Below are positions 36,121 to 45,255 of a DNA stretch of 64,000 nt, piece by piece. This DNA comes from Amphritea pacifica. Lineage in GTDB: Bacteria > Pseudomonadota > Gammaproteobacteria > Pseudomonadales > Balneatricaceae. Position 1 is the first letter of the stretch, and each line of letters opens with the position of its first letter. Made by a program: the position numbers and the translations under genes. The notes under the pieces are model-generated. The model was not told the origin of the DNA. It was given only the letters and a program-made list of their open reading frames with translations, and did no database searches. Where the stretch lies: contig NZ_JAFFZO010000013.1 in the NCBI RefSeq assembly GCF_016924145.1, positions 1-64,000 of the forward strand. The letters are read 5' to 3'.

Positions 36121-37584
36121 ATGAAATTAGAACTGAAAGATTCCTCGTTGCTGAAGACTCAGGCGTTTATAGATGGGCAGTGGACTGATGGTGATGAGGG
36201 TATCACGTTTGCTGTGTTGAACCCGGCCACTGGCGATGTAGTGGCCGAAGTGGCCAGTGTCGGACAAGCAGAAACAGCCCGGGCGATTGCTTCAGCCGAT
36301 ATTGCGATGACCGAGTGGAAAGCCCGTCCTGCAGGACAGCGTTCGGAGATACTGGAGCGCTGGCATGCTCTGATTATCGAAAATATTGATGATCTGGCAG
36401 CGATCATGACTATCGAGCAGGGCAAGCCGGTTTTCGAATCTAAAGGCGAGGTACTGTATGGAGCTTCCTATCTGAAATGGTTTGCCGAAGAGGGCAAGCG
36501 GGTTTACGGCGATGTTCTGCCTTCCGCTAATGACCGGCGCAGTATTGTGATTAAGCAGCCGGTCGGTGTGGTAGCCGCTATTACGCCGTGGAACTTCCCC
36601 AATGCGATGATCACCCGTAAGGCCGCACCGGCACTGGCAGCCGGTTGTGCCATCGTCCTGAAACCGGCGGCTGAAACCCCGCTGTCTGCACTGGCTCTGG
36701 CAGAACTGGCAAACCGTGCAGGACTGCCTGCGGGTCTGTTCAGTGTGCTGCCGAGTGCGCAGTCTTCGAAGGTGGGGGGGGAGATGACCTCTAACCCGAC
36801 GGTTAAGAAGCTAACGTTTACCGGTTCTACTCCGGTGGGCAAACTGCTGATGAAGCAGTGTGCTGATACGGTTAAACGCACCTCTATGGAACTGGGTGGC
36901 AATGCACCGGTCATTATCTTCGATGATGCAGATCTGGATCTGGCGGTCCAGGGTGCGCTGGCATCGAAATACCGTAATTCCGGACAGACCTGTATCTGTG
37001 CCAACCGGCTGCTGGTGCAGGAGGGGATCTATGATGCCTTCGTGGAAAAGTTTGCCGCAGCGGTTAAGGAGTTCCGTCTGGGGTATGGTTTTGATGCGGA
37101 TACGACTCATGGTCCTGTTGTGTCTAAGAAAGCGTTGGGTGATATCGATGCGATCGTCAAGAATGCGGTCGAGCAGGGGGCTAATGTTGTTACCGGTGGT
37201 CAGCCTTCAGCACTGGGTAACTGTTTCTACGAGCCAACCGTACTGACCAACGTAAATGACGCGATGAGTATCTTCTCTGAAGAGATCTTTGGCCCGGTGG
37301 CACCGGTGTTTAAGTTCAGCACCGAGGATCAGGCGATTGCGATGGCCAACGATACTGAGTTCGGTCTGGCGGCCTATCTGTATACCGAGAATGTTGGTCG
37401 TATCTGGCGGGTGTCAGAGGGAATCGAGTATGGCATGGTGGGCGTCAATGAAACAGCGATCAGTTCCGAAGTGATCCCTTTCGGCGGGGTGAAAGAATCG
37501 GGTCAGGGGCGCGAAGGTTCTAAATATGGTCTGGATGACTATCTGGAAACCAAGTATATCTGTATCGGTGGTTTGCAGCGTTGA
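36121..37584 (+). CDS. gabD: Succinate-semialdehyde dehydrogenase-like aldehyde dehydrogenase (GabD)
   Basis: A 487-residue dehydrogenase starting MKLELKDSSLLKTQAFIDGQ, as in GabD proteins. Motifs: PVGVVAAITPWNFPNAMITR, LTFTGSTPVGKLLMKQCA, the catalytic Glu in TSMELGGNAPVIIFDDADLD, the catalytic Cys in YRNSGQTCICANR and PFGGVKESGQGREGSKYGL near the end. It oxidises succinate semialdehyde or a similar omega-oxo acid with NAD(P)+, sending carbon to the TCA cycle. It would complete an aminotransferase route for GABA or related amino acids. AGAGA lies just before the start; no regulon dyad is seen upstream. Confidence 0.9.
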   Translation: MKLELKDSSLLKTQAFIDGQWTDGDEGITFAVLNPATGDVVAEVASVGQAETARAIASADIAMTEWKARPAGQRSEILERWHALIIENIDDLAAIMTIEQGKPVFESKGEVLYGASYLKWFAEEGKRVYGDVLPSANDRRSIVIKQPVGVVAAITPWNFPNAMITRKAAPALAAGCAIVLKPAAETPLSALALAELANRAGLPAGLFSVLPSAQSSKVGGEMTSNPTVKKLTFTGSTPVGKLLMKQCADTVKRTSMELGGNAPVIIFDDADLDLAVQGALASKYRNSGQTCICANRLLVQEGIYDAFVEKFAAAVKEFRLGYGFDADTTHGPVVSKKALGDIDAIVKNAVEQGANVVTGGQPSALGNCFYEPTVLTNVNDAMSIFSEEIFGPVAPVFKFSTEDQAIAMANDTEFGLAAYLYTENVGRIWRVSEGIEYGMVGVNETAISSEVIPFGGVKESGQGREGSKYGLDDYLETKYICIGGLQR

Positions 37585-37674
37585 TAGCGCAAGTCTGCCC
37601 GTAGGACACTGATTCGGTTGAGGGGGGGCTATGGCGCCACTTTTTTAGCTGAATCAGTTTTATCCCCTCAGGCT

Positions 37675-38106
37675 TCAGTCCGACATCCCATCGAGTTCAG
37701 TGAGTTCCCTGAGCAAGCGGGTCAGTTGCTCGAGTTTCTCCTCTCCATACTGTTCAGTAAAGGCCCGGTAGCGGGAATCAACATCCGGACTAAGACGCTG
37801 GAACAGATTCAGAGCCTTGTCTGTGAGACTTAGCAGCGTGCGTCGCTGATCCTCTTCTGATTTTTTCCGTTTGATATAGCCCTGTTGCTCAAGGCGTTTG
37901 ATAATGCCTGTCAGGCTTGGGCTGAGAATACAGCAATGGTCGGCCAGCTGTTTTGATTCAAGCTCCTCATAGGCTTTGAGTGCTCTGAGAACACGCCACT
38001 GCTGTTCAGTAATATTGTTTTCCTGAAGCAGTGGGCGAAAATATGCCATTGTTGCTTCCCGGGCTTTGAGTAGTTGCAGTGGCAGAGAGTCTTCGAATTT
38101 ACGCAT
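37675..38106 (-). CDS. hpaR: MarR-family regulator, HpaR-like
   Basis: A 143-residue winged-helix protein. The start LPLQLLKAREATMAYFRPLL and the DNA-binding part ITEQQWRVLRALKAYEELES, CCILSPSLTGIIKRLEQQGY and KKSEEDQRRTLLSLT follow HpaR, the repressor of the homoprotocatechuate catabolic operon. No hpa genes are in this window, so its target here may be the EamA transporter just upstream on the same strand, or distant genes. The symbol is by likeness only. Confidence 0.75.
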   Translation of the reverse strand: MRKFEDSLPLQLLKAREATMAYFRPLLQENNITEQQWRVLRALKAYEELESKQLADHCCILSPSLTGIIKRLEQQGYIKRKKSEEDQRRTLLSLTDKALNLFQRLSPDVDSRYRAFTEQYGEEKLEQLTRLLRELTELDGMSD

Positions 38107-38194
38107 ATGAGATTCTTAATATCTAAAGTATTTGTCTTATTCTTACGATTCAGCAGTGCTGATGCAAATGTTTTTTTAGCTGCAAGACACAACC

Positions 38195-39037
38195 CTATTT
38201 TTTCCAGCGGATATAGCCATGAATGAGCAGGGTAATGATAACCAGTGCACCGCCCTGAAGCGCCGCCAGGCTGGGCTCTTCACCGATAAATAACCACACG
38301 AGAAGTGGTCCGCAAGCTGTTTCCAGCAACATCAGCATACCCACTTCTGCCGCTGAAATACGCGTAGGACCTAAGGTAATCAGGATAAAAGCGGTGGGTA
38401 TAACGATAACACACAATAACAGCATCCAGCCCCAATCGGCACCCGTCAGTGCCAGCGGTGAGGCAAAGAACAGGCTGGTCAGGCTCACTAGCAGACCTGA
38501 AGTGATCAGTGCAGGGGTCATATTCCGATGCTTTTCGGCGCGGTCGTTAACAAACTTAGCCGCGAGTGCGATGCCACAAAAGAGAGCCATCAGATCACCC
38601 TGTAGATTTGGACTGGACCAGGAGTCTTTCATGACCCAGCCGATGCCCAGCATAGAGATCACTATAGCGATCCAGGTAATGGGGGCTGAGCGCTCACCAA
38701 TAAACAGCCGCGCGATAATCGCCGCAAACAGAGGCTGGGCACTGATGATAACCAGGACATTGGCCACCGAGGTGTGATGAACCGCGGTGACAAAGAGTAT
38801 TGAACAGATGCTGTAAAACGCTGCTGAGCGGATGCTGGCCCAGTCGCGATTCAAGAGCGGCTTCCCCGGGTATCGGTAGCGACACCAGAGAGCGACCATC
38901 AGAGCCAGCAGCAGTCCGCGCCAGAACAGCAGACTAAATGGTTCAGCCTGAATCAGCCTGATCAGCAGGGCATCAAAGCTTAGTACCAGCACGCCCAGAG
39001 AGGTGAGCAGGAGTCCTTTCAGGTATTCAGTATTCAT
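38195..39037 (-). CDS. EamA/DMT-family transporter
   Basis: A 280-residue protein of ten hydrophobic segments arranged as two EamA repeats (about residues 8-135 and 145-275). The LFWRGLLLALMVALW, FYSICSILFVTAVHHTS and TAFILITLGPTRISAAEVGM segments and the late ETACGPLLVWLFIGEEPS are typical of drug/metabolite exporters. Substrate unknown. The MarR-like gene follows 88 bases downstream on the same strand. Confidence 0.87.
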   Translation of the reverse strand: MNTEYLKGLLLTSLGVLVLSFDALLIRLIQAEPFSLLFWRGLLLALMVALWCRYRYPGKPLLNRDWASIRSAAFYSICSILFVTAVHHTSVANVLVIISAQPLFAAIIARLFIGERSAPITWIAIVISMLGIGWVMKDSWSSPNLQGDLMALFCGIALAAKFVNDRAEKHRNMTPALITSGLLVSLTSLFFASPLALTGADWGWMLLLCVIVIPTAFILITLGPTRISAAEVGMLMLLETACGPLLVWLFIGEEPSLAALQGGALVIITLLIHGYIRWKK

Positions 39038-39214
39038 CAGAGTCCTTCACCAGGTTAGTGTTGTTTTGTTTATGTCTGGCACCGATAGGGTCAGGCATTG
39101 TAACGATATTATTGTTAAAGGTCAGTGTTACTGATGGAGAAAACAGTACGGAAGTACCATAGAGCTTCCGCTTCAGCCTCCTAAACTTGATAGAGAATAA
39201 TCAGGAGAGTTGTG

Positions 39215-39778
39215 ATGAAAAAAATGACTACAGGATGGGTGCTGTTTATTGCCCTGTGTGTTCCCATGGCACCGACCGTCGCAGCGGGTTTGAGCGAGGG
39301 ATCCAGGCAGATCTATCTGCTGCAGAAAGATGGTACTGAGCAGTCTATTGGCGAACTGGTGTTCAGTGCTACCCCGACCGGGGCGTTCAGTTATAAGATG
39401 ACTCTGGACCACCATCTGTTTAAAGATTACTTTCTCTCCATGAAAGAGATGAAGTGCCTGGAAGGGCCGGAGCTCTGGTGTTTTATTCCTTATCCATATG
39501 AACAGCCCAGAACGGTCACTGCGGATGATCTCAGATGGCTGGAGCATGACCTGCTATTTATGTTTAAGAAGCCAGAAGCCTTTGGTGCCAATTTCTGGAA
39601 CGGCATCTACTACAAAATGGAGTTAACCGATGAAGGTATTCGCGGTACTGCAAAGGCACTGGATCTCAATCTGCTGGCTTCGCCTCCCAATGATCTCTCT
39701 CAGCCGCCGGTTGGTGAGTATGATATAGACACGGCTGATCTGGAGAAACGCTGGTTGCCTTTTATCGAGATACGCTGA
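39215..39778 (+). CDS. Secreted hypothetical protein
   Basis: A 187-residue protein with AGGAGA before the ATG at 39215. The first 24 residues form a signal peptide (MKKMTTGWVLFIALC, cleavage near AAG). The mature part is rich in strands and aromatic residues, with two cysteines (MKCLEGPELWCFIPYPYEQ) likely in a disulfide. I do not recognise the family. It lies upstream of rlmF with a 65-base gap and may share its transcript. Confidence 0.7.
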   Translation: MKKMTTGWVLFIALCVPMAPTVAAGLSEGSRQIYLLQKDGTEQSIGELVFSATPTGAFSYKMTLDHHLFKDYFLSMKEMKCLEGPELWCFIPYPYEQPRTVTADDLRWLEHDLLFMFKKPEAFGANFWNGIYYKMELTDEGIRGTAKALDLNLLASPPNDLSQPPVGEYDIDTADLEKRWLPFIEIR

Positions 39779-39843
39779 CCGCTCTTTTTTGATCTGATAT
39801 TAAGATACAATGCCCGGAATTCAACGCAGAGTGATTTCGGGTC

Positions 39844-40812
39844 ATGGTTAAAGCGCAGCATCCAGAGGGCAAACAGACGGCCCGGTTCCATCCTGACAAC
39901 CCCCATCAGGGCCGCTATGATTTTGCCCGGCTTTGTCAGGTTTGCGCAGAGCTCAATCCCTATGTCTCAGTTAACCGGTTTGGCAGCCAGACAATCGATT
40001 TTCATGACGCTGATGCGGTTAAGACGCTGAATAAAGCGTTGCTGATGCAGTGTTATGGCATCAGCTTCTGGGATATTCCCGCAGGTTATCTGTGTCCACC
40101 CATTCCCGGGCGCGCTGATTATATCCATCATCTTTCAGATCTGTTGGCGACCGATAATGCGGGGGTTGTGCCAAAGGGCCGCAAAATAACCGGACTGGAT
40201 ATCGGTGTAGGCGCTAACGGTATCTATCCCATTATTGGTTGTCGCACCTTTGGCTGGCAGTTTGTCGGTACTGATATTGATCCGATAGCCTTGAATACAG
40301 TAAACCTGATGGTTCAGACAAATCCTACCCTGCGGGGGCAGATAGAGTGTCGCTTACAAACAGACTCCCGGAATATCTTCAGACAGGTGATCAAACCGGC
40401 GGATCGTTTTGATTTTACCCTTTGCAATCCGCCCTTCCATAGCTCTCCTCAGGCGGCAGAAGCTGGCAACCGGCGCAAACTGCGCAACCTCGGTAAACCC
40501 GCCAGCAGTGCAAAACTCAATTTTGGCGGGCAGAGTAATGAGTTGTGGTGTGACGGAGGTGAACTGGCTTTTCTGAAGCGCATGATTACTCAGAGCCGGG
40601 AATATTCACAGCAGTGTTATCTGTTCAGTGCCCTGGTTTCCAAACACGAAAATATTATCCAGCTTAAGCGGGTATTAAAAAATAGCGGTGCGCGACGGGT
40701 GAGGGTGGTTAATATGTCGCAGGGGATGAAGGTCAGCCGGCTGCTGATCTGGACGTTTCTGTCTGAAGCTGAGCAATTTTCCTGGCGCGAGTTACACTGG
40801 GGCGATAAATAG
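39844..40812 (+). CDS. rlmF: 23S rRNA (adenine(1618)-N6)-methyltransferase RlmF
   Basis: A 322-residue SAM-dependent methyltransferase. It starts with the family-specific HPDNPHQGRYDFARLCQVCA, contains the SAM motif GLDIGVGANGIYPIIG near residue 118, and the N6-adenine catalytic motif TLCNPPFHSS near residue 197. It methylates A1618 of 23S rRNA. Length and motif order match E. coli RlmF (YbiN). Confidence 0.95.
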   Translation: MVKAQHPEGKQTARFHPDNPHQGRYDFARLCQVCAELNPYVSVNRFGSQTIDFHDADAVKTLNKALLMQCYGISFWDIPAGYLCPPIPGRADYIHHLSDLLATDNAGVVPKGRKITGLDIGVGANGIYPIIGCRTFGWQFVGTDIDPIALNTVNLMVQTNPTLRGQIECRLQTDSRNIFRQVIKPADRFDFTLCNPPFHSSPQAAEAGNRRKLRNLGKPASSAKLNFGGQSNELWCDGGELAFLKRMITQSREYSQQCYLFSALVSKHENIIQLKRVLKNSGARRVRVVNMSQGMKVSRLLIWTFLSEAEQFSWRELHWGDK

Positions 40813-40897
40813 ACTATCGCCCTCAGCGGTATGGATATTGGTTGCAGCGATCAGATTCGCGGTTGAAATTTACAGGTTTCAGTTGCAGGTAATAACC

Positions 40898-41140
40898 CTA
40901 GTGCTGTTGCTGTTGAAGTAGTTTTGCCGTGTTTTCTAACTCCTCCATATAATTAAGCAGATCCTCCGTAAGAATATCCGGATGTGCGTTAAGAAGGTGT
41001 CTGAGAGTTTCTAAGGGCGCAGGTGAACCCTGTTGTAAATTGTTGGTTATTGCTAGTAGCAGAGAGGTGAGCACCTCGAGACTTTTTACGCGTGACTCCA
41101 GGTTATATCCATCCACATTCAATCCCCCTTGGATTGCCAT
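40898..41140 (-). CDS. Small hypothetical helical protein
   Basis: An 80-residue protein from the ATG at 41140 (MAIQGGLNVDGYNLESRVKS). A GTG at 41116 (VDGYNLESRVKS) has the better-placed purine run AAGGGGGA and may be the true start, giving 72 residues. It is Leu/Glu/Gln-rich and predicted helical, ending in QQQQH, with no signal peptide. Function not recognised. It sits alone between rlmF and the MocR gene. Confidence 0.6.
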   Translation of the reverse strand: MAIQGGLNVDGYNLESRVKSLEVLTSLLLAITNNLQQGSPAPLETLRHLLNAHPDILTEDLLNYMEELENTAKLLQQQQH

Positions 41141-41263
41141 AAAAAACGACAACTACCTTCCCGGTAAGCTGTCTCCTGACGTATGAGTAAAGTCTAGTCA
41201 AAAATCCCAGAGTTTGTGGCGTAAATCATGAGATGTTTTCACGTGCAATTTAACTGGAGTAGT

Positions 41264-42697
41264 CTACTCATGAGGCAGCAGTGTCTGCGCCATCAGCTCT
41301 TTGCTGAGTTGCCCTAACGTCACGATCGCTTTTTCCAGTGCCGGATTTGAACTGTTAACGCAACAGATCCGCATAAAGTTGCGGTATTTACCTGAGGCGG
41401 AGAACAACGTTCCCGGGGCGATACTGATGCCCCGTGCTTTTGCGCGGGTGTTCAGTTCATTGGAGTCAACCTGCTCAGGCAGTTCAACCCAGAGGAGGTA
41501 ACCTCCCTGAGGGTAACTGATACGGGTGCCTTCCGGCATCTCCCGCTTTAACCAGCCGATCACCGCATCGCGGTCACGTTGATAATCCCGGCGAACCCGG
41601 CGCAGATGTTTTTCGTAATACCCCTGCGCGATGAACTCGGCCACCGCCATCTGGGTCAGCTTAGGGGTAGACAGACTGGAGAGGTATTTAACCATCATTA
41701 TATGTTCCCGATAGCGTCCGGGGGCGATCCAGCCGACCCGTATGCCGGGTGCGATCGACTTGGAAAACGAGGAACAGAGGATCACCCGTCCCTGAGTATC
41801 AAAGGATTTAATGGTTCTCGGCCGGGGCAGAGTGTAACTGAGGTCACCGTACACATCATCCTCAATCAGCGGCACATCATAGCGGTTCAGCAGTTCCAGC
41901 AGGCGGATTTTATTCTGGTCCGGCATTGAATAGCCCAGTGGGTTATTGTTGGTCGGCGTCAGCAGGCAGGCTTTTATTGGCCATTGCTCAAACGCCATTT
42001 CCAGTGCCTCAAGGGAGATACCGGTTTCAGGATGTGTGGGAATTTCCAGCGCTTTTACGCCGTTGATTTTAATCGCCTGAACCGAACCAAAGAAGCTGGG
42101 CGAATCAACCACCACAATATCGCCCGGTTCTGTCACCGCTCTCAGACTGCAGGACAGCGCTTCCTGGCAACCTGAGGTGATAATGATCTCATCCGGGTGG
42201 ATCCGGCAACCGGAGTCCACCATCACCCGGGCGATCTGATGACGCAGCAGGTCAGAGCCAGCGGCATGCTCATAATCAAGCACATTGCGGTTGGCACTGC
42301 GGCTGAGTTCCGCCATGAGTCTTGTTAAGGGTTTCAGGGTGGCGGCATGAGTGTCAGGCAGCGCCAGGCTTAGCTTAGTGGTTTCCTGGCTGCCGTACTC
42401 ATTGATCATATGTTGTAGTTTCTGCCATTGCGCAACCACCAGGGGTTGCGATGCCGGACTGCTGGTGGCTGGCAGTTCGGGTGGAGCCTGACGTAGTAAA
42501 ACGTAATAACCCGATTTGGGGCGGGACTCAATAACGCCGTCATCAATGAGCAGTCCATAGGCTTCCTGCACGGTAGAGATACTGACGCCATGTTCCTGAC
42601 TTAATCCCCTGACAGAGGGCAGTTTGTCTCCCTCGTGGTAATAACCGAGATCGATACGGTCTTTCAGGGTTGTGGCAACTTGTTCATACAGTTTCAT
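41264..42697 (-). CDS. MocR-type regulator (GntR HTH fused to aminotransferase-like domain)
   Basis: A 477-residue MocR protein. Residues 1-70 are a GntR winged helix (LKDRIDLGYYHEGDKLPSVR; VSISTVQEAYGLLIDDGVIE). After a linker, residues 110-470 form a fold-type I aminotransferase domain with the PLP lysine in CSSFSKSIAPGIRVGWI. MocR proteins use PLP or an amino acid adduct to control vitamin B6, GABA, taurine or amino acid genes. TACAGAT boxes upstream (42728-42778) are candidate operators. The divergent neighbour is a DUF1127 gene. Confidence 0.9.
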   Translation of the reverse strand: MKLYEQVATTLKDRIDLGYYHEGDKLPSVRGLSQEHGVSISTVQEAYGLLIDDGVIESRPKSGYYVLLRQAPPELPATSSPASQPLVVAQWQKLQHMINEYGSQETTKLSLALPDTHAATLKPLTRLMAELSRSANRNVLDYEHAAGSDLLRHQIARVMVDSGCRIHPDEIIITSGCQEALSCSLRAVTEPGDIVVVDSPSFFGSVQAIKINGVKALEIPTHPETGISLEALEMAFEQWPIKACLLTPTNNNPLGYSMPDQNKIRLLELLNRYDVPLIEDDVYGDLSYTLPRPRTIKSFDTQGRVILCSSFSKSIAPGIRVGWIAPGRYREHIMMVKYLSSLSTPKLTQMAVAEFIAQGYYEKHLRRVRRDYQRDRDAVIGWLKREMPEGTRISYPQGGYLLWVELPEQVDSNELNTRAKARGISIAPGTLFSASGKYRNFMRICCVNSSNPALEKAIVTLGQLSKELMAQTLLPHE

Positions 42698-42727
42698 CAG
42701 AATGGTCTCATACAGTGTAAAAAGCAG

Positions 42728-42778
42728 TACAGATTATTGCGATTAAACCAATACAGATAAGGAGTTTTTTGATCTGTA
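42728..42778. promoter_or_regulatory. TACAGAT repeats in the mocR upstream region
   Basis: TACAGAT occurs at 42728-42734 and 42752-42758 in direct orientation, 24 bases apart (about two helical turns), and inverted as ATCTGTA at 42772-42778. Direct repeats plus an inverted half are usual for MocR binding sites (PdxR, GabR type). Likely operator for self-control and perhaps for the divergent DUF1127 gene. Confidence 0.6.
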
Positions 42779-42861
42779 TTGTATTTAAAAAATTATTATT
42801 GAATCTGTAATGGTATCAGAAATATCCATAAACTGAAGCTCTAAATATGGAGGGCTTTACT

Positions 42862-43119
42862 ATGTTTAAAATTCTTCTCCGGTTAAAGCAATACCGGCAA
42901 ACCTATTACAGCAGGAGCCTCCTCAGGCAACTGGATGACCGGGCGCTCAGTGATATCGGCGTAACCCGCTCGGAAGCCATGAGGGAAGCGCGCAGACCTT
43001 TCTGGGATTGTAAAACCGATGAGTTGCAAGACGATAATCCGTCTGTGCTGGTCGCTTACAGCGTTGTATCACTGACGTTGGTCGCCGGGTTGGGGCTGAC
43101 CTTTTATCTGAGTTTTTAA
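42862..43119 (+). CDS. DUF1127 small protein with C-terminal membrane helix
   Basis: An 85-residue protein from ATG 42862, with GGAGGG 8 bases upstream (42847 is another in-frame ATG). Residues 15-45 are the Arg-rich DUF1127 motif (LLRQLDDRALSDIGVTRSEA), found in small RNA-interacting or phosphate-stress proteins. The tail has one hydrophobic helix (SVVSLTLVAGLGLTFYLSF). It is divergent from mocR. Confidence 0.85.
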   Translation: MFKILLRLKQYRQTYYSRSLLRQLDDRALSDIGVTRSEAMREARRPFWDCKTDELQDDNPSVLVAYSVVSLTLVAGLGLTFYLSF

Positions 43120-43205
43120 TGGCTTAACGATTAATATACTGGCAGGGCAGCGTAAAACAGAACTATGCTGTAGGGACACCATAAAAATAACAACCGGAGG
43201 TGCCC

Positions 43206-43814
43206 GTGTTCCAGGAATTTTATCCTTTACGTTTACAGGACAATTGCGAAGTTGAGCATCTGCTCAGCCCTGAAGTCAGTCAGGAGCCGATCAGTCTTCG
43301 CAGTCCTGCCAGTGAAGTTATGACCGATTTCAGCCAGACCGAGCCGATTACCGTAACCGAGGGCGTCTCCGTAGATGATGCGCTTGAACGGATGAAAAGC
43401 CAGCATGTGCGAATGCTGTTTGTTATCACGCTGGCAGGCCGGTTTGTGGGGGTCATCAGTGCCCAGGATATCGCGGGTAGCAAAGTGATTGTTTATATGC
43501 AAAACCACGGAGTTACACGGGATGAGGTGGCCGTAGGCCATATTATGCTGCACAAACAATACCTGCGCTCACTGACCTTTGATCAGATTCGTCACGCCCG
43601 AATCGGCGATATCATGCTGACGCTGAAAAACTCGGGGGATCAGCATCTGCTGGTGGTTGATGAAACCGAAATGGGAATCAGGCGAGTCCGGGGTATCATC
43701 TCTGCCAGCGATATCTCCCGTAAACTCAAGGTTGGATTTGAGATTATGTATGAAGCAAAGTCCTTCGCGGAGATAGAAAAAATTATAACGCAGGGTGGAG
43801 AAATGGTGGTTTGA
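43206..43814 (+). CDS. CBS-domain protein
   Basis: A 202-residue protein with two CBS motifs. The first, near residue 43, reads VMTDFSQTEPITVTEGVSVD and RMKSQHVRMLFVI; the second part holds HLLVVDETEMG and GIISASDISRKL. CBS pairs bind adenine nucleotides as energy sensors. The likely start is GTG at 43206, where GGAGG is 5 bases upstream; GTG at 43200 overlaps that site. No catalytic domain is attached. Confidence 0.82.
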   Translation: MFQEFYPLRLQDNCEVEHLLSPEVSQEPISLRSPASEVMTDFSQTEPITVTEGVSVDDALERMKSQHVRMLFVITLAGRFVGVISAQDIAGSKVIVYMQNHGVTRDEVAVGHIMLHKQYLRSLTFDQIRHARIGDIMLTLKNSGDQHLLVVDETEMGIRRVRGIISASDISRKLKVGFEIMYEAKSFAEIEKIITQGGEMVV

Positions 43815-43855
43815 TTATAAGTGTAAAATTTATTTTCAGAAGCCGCTAAATTCAC

Positions 43856-43883
43856 TTTACAGCAGAGACGTTTAAACTATACT
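43856..43883 (+). promoter_or_regulatory. Putative sigma70 promoter of the ornithine decarboxylase gene
   Basis: TTTACA (43856-43861), 16-base spacer, TATACT (43878-43883). This gives a leader of about 65 bases before the ATG at 43957. The leader holds GCCGG-AGACA-CCGGC, a short stem. Confidence 0.55.
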
Positions 43884-43956
43884 GCGCGTTTTCTAATGGA
43901 GCTAACCCTCCTCTTGTCCGCCGGAGACACCGGCAGGAGTACAGGTATAAAAAGTG

Positions 43957-45114
43957 ATGAAACTTCCGGATCATATCTCTGCTGAAAAATGGGCTCGCCT
44001 GAAAGCAGCGGCCGATCAGTATCAGACTCCATTCCAGTTAATCGATCTGCAAACCGTTGCAGAGAAGTATCAGGAACTGAAGAACGGATTTGATTTTGCC
44101 TCGATCTACTATGCGGTAAAAGCTAATCCACATCCACAGATAGTGGGTCTGTTGGCGGGACTGGGTTCAAGCTTTGATATCGCTTCTATTTATGAACTGG
44201 ATCAGGTGTTGTCGCACGGTGTCACACCTGACCGGATCAGTTATGGAAACACGATTAAAAAGCGTGAAGATATTCGCTATTTTTACGATAAAGGTGTGCG
44301 TCTGTTTGCCACAGACTCAGAAGCTGACCTTGAAAATATTGCCCAATACGCACCGGGTGCGCGGATCTATATCCGTATTCAGACCGAGGGTGCCGAGGGG
44401 GCTGACTGGCCGTTGTCCCGTAAGTTTGGCTGCAACCCGGATATGGCACTGGACCTGGCTATTCTGGCGAAGAAACTGGGATTAGAGCCTTATGGCATCT
44501 CTTTCCATGTCGGCTCACAGCAGCGTCTGATCGATGTCTGGGATGCGGCTATCGCGAAGGTGAAGGTGATCTTCGAACGGCTGCGTAGCGAGTGTGATAT
44601 TGAACTGCGTATGATCAATATGGGCGGTGGATTTCCGGCGCAATATCTGACTAAAGCAAACGATTTCTCCGTTTATTGTGAAGAGATCACCCGTTATCTG
44701 ATGGAAGATTTCGGTGATAACCCGCCGCAGATTATTCTGGAGCCGGGTCGTTCCCTGGTGGGTGACAGTGGCTTGCTGGTCAGCGAGGTTGTGCTGATCT
44801 CCCGTAAATCTCATACCGCACTGAACCGTTGGGTTTACACCGATGTAGGATTGTTTAATGGCCTTATCGAGACTCTGGGTGAAGCGATCAAGTTTCCTCT
44901 GGAAACTGAACGCGACGGTGAGTGCGAAGAGGTAGTACTGGCGGGGCCAACCTGTGACAGCATGGATATTATGTATGAAAACTATAAGTATGAGCTGCCG
45001 CTTTCCTTAGAGATTGGTGACCGGCTCTACTGGTTTTCTACCGGGGCGTATACAACCAGTTACAGCTCGGTTGAATTTAACGGTTTTCCTCCATTGAAGT
45101 GCTACTGCATCTGA
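43957..45114 (+). CDS. Ornithine/lysine decarboxylase, PLP fold type III
   Basis: A 385-residue alanine racemase-fold decarboxylase, like eukaryotic ornithine decarboxylase. The PLP lysine is in IYYAVKANPHPQ near residue 53. GISFHVGSQ, MINMGGGFPAQY and EPGRSLVGDSG bind PLP phosphate, and GPTCDSMDIMYENY holds the catalytic Cys-Asp pair. It makes putrescine (or cadaverine) in the cytoplasm. It is monocistronic with its own promoter and terminator, so it is a biosynthetic polyamine gene rather than part of the catabolic cluster. Confidence 0.92.
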   Translation: MKLPDHISAEKWARLKAAADQYQTPFQLIDLQTVAEKYQELKNGFDFASIYYAVKANPHPQIVGLLAGLGSSFDIASIYELDQVLSHGVTPDRISYGNTIKKREDIRYFYDKGVRLFATDSEADLENIAQYAPGARIYIRIQTEGAEGADWPLSRKFGCNPDMALDLAILAKKLGLEPYGISFHVGSQQRLIDVWDAAIAKVKVIFERLRSECDIELRMINMGGGFPAQYLTKANDFSVYCEEITRYLMEDFGDNPPQIILEPGRSLVGDSGLLVSEVVLISRKSHTALNRWVYTDVGLFNGLIETLGEAIKFPLETERDGECEEVVLAGPTCDSMDIMYENYKYELPLSLEIGDRLYWFSTGAYTTSYSSVEFNGFPPLKCYCI

Positions 45115-45127
45115 TCTTTGAATTTTT

Positions 45128-45151
45128 AAACCCGCTTCGGCGGGTTTTTTT
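45128..45151 (+). terminator. Rho-independent terminator of the decarboxylase gene
   Basis: AAACCCGC-TTCG-GCGGGTTTTTTT: an 8-bp stem with a UUCG tetraloop and a T-tract, 13 bases after the stop. Confidence 0.92.
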
Positions 45152-45255
45152 ATGTTCAATTGATTTATCTACACAGAATGAGAACCGACCCTTCAGCTAG
45201 GTCTCCCGCATGTGTTATAAGTGAGGCTTAACACCTTTCTGTCATGGAGTTGCGA

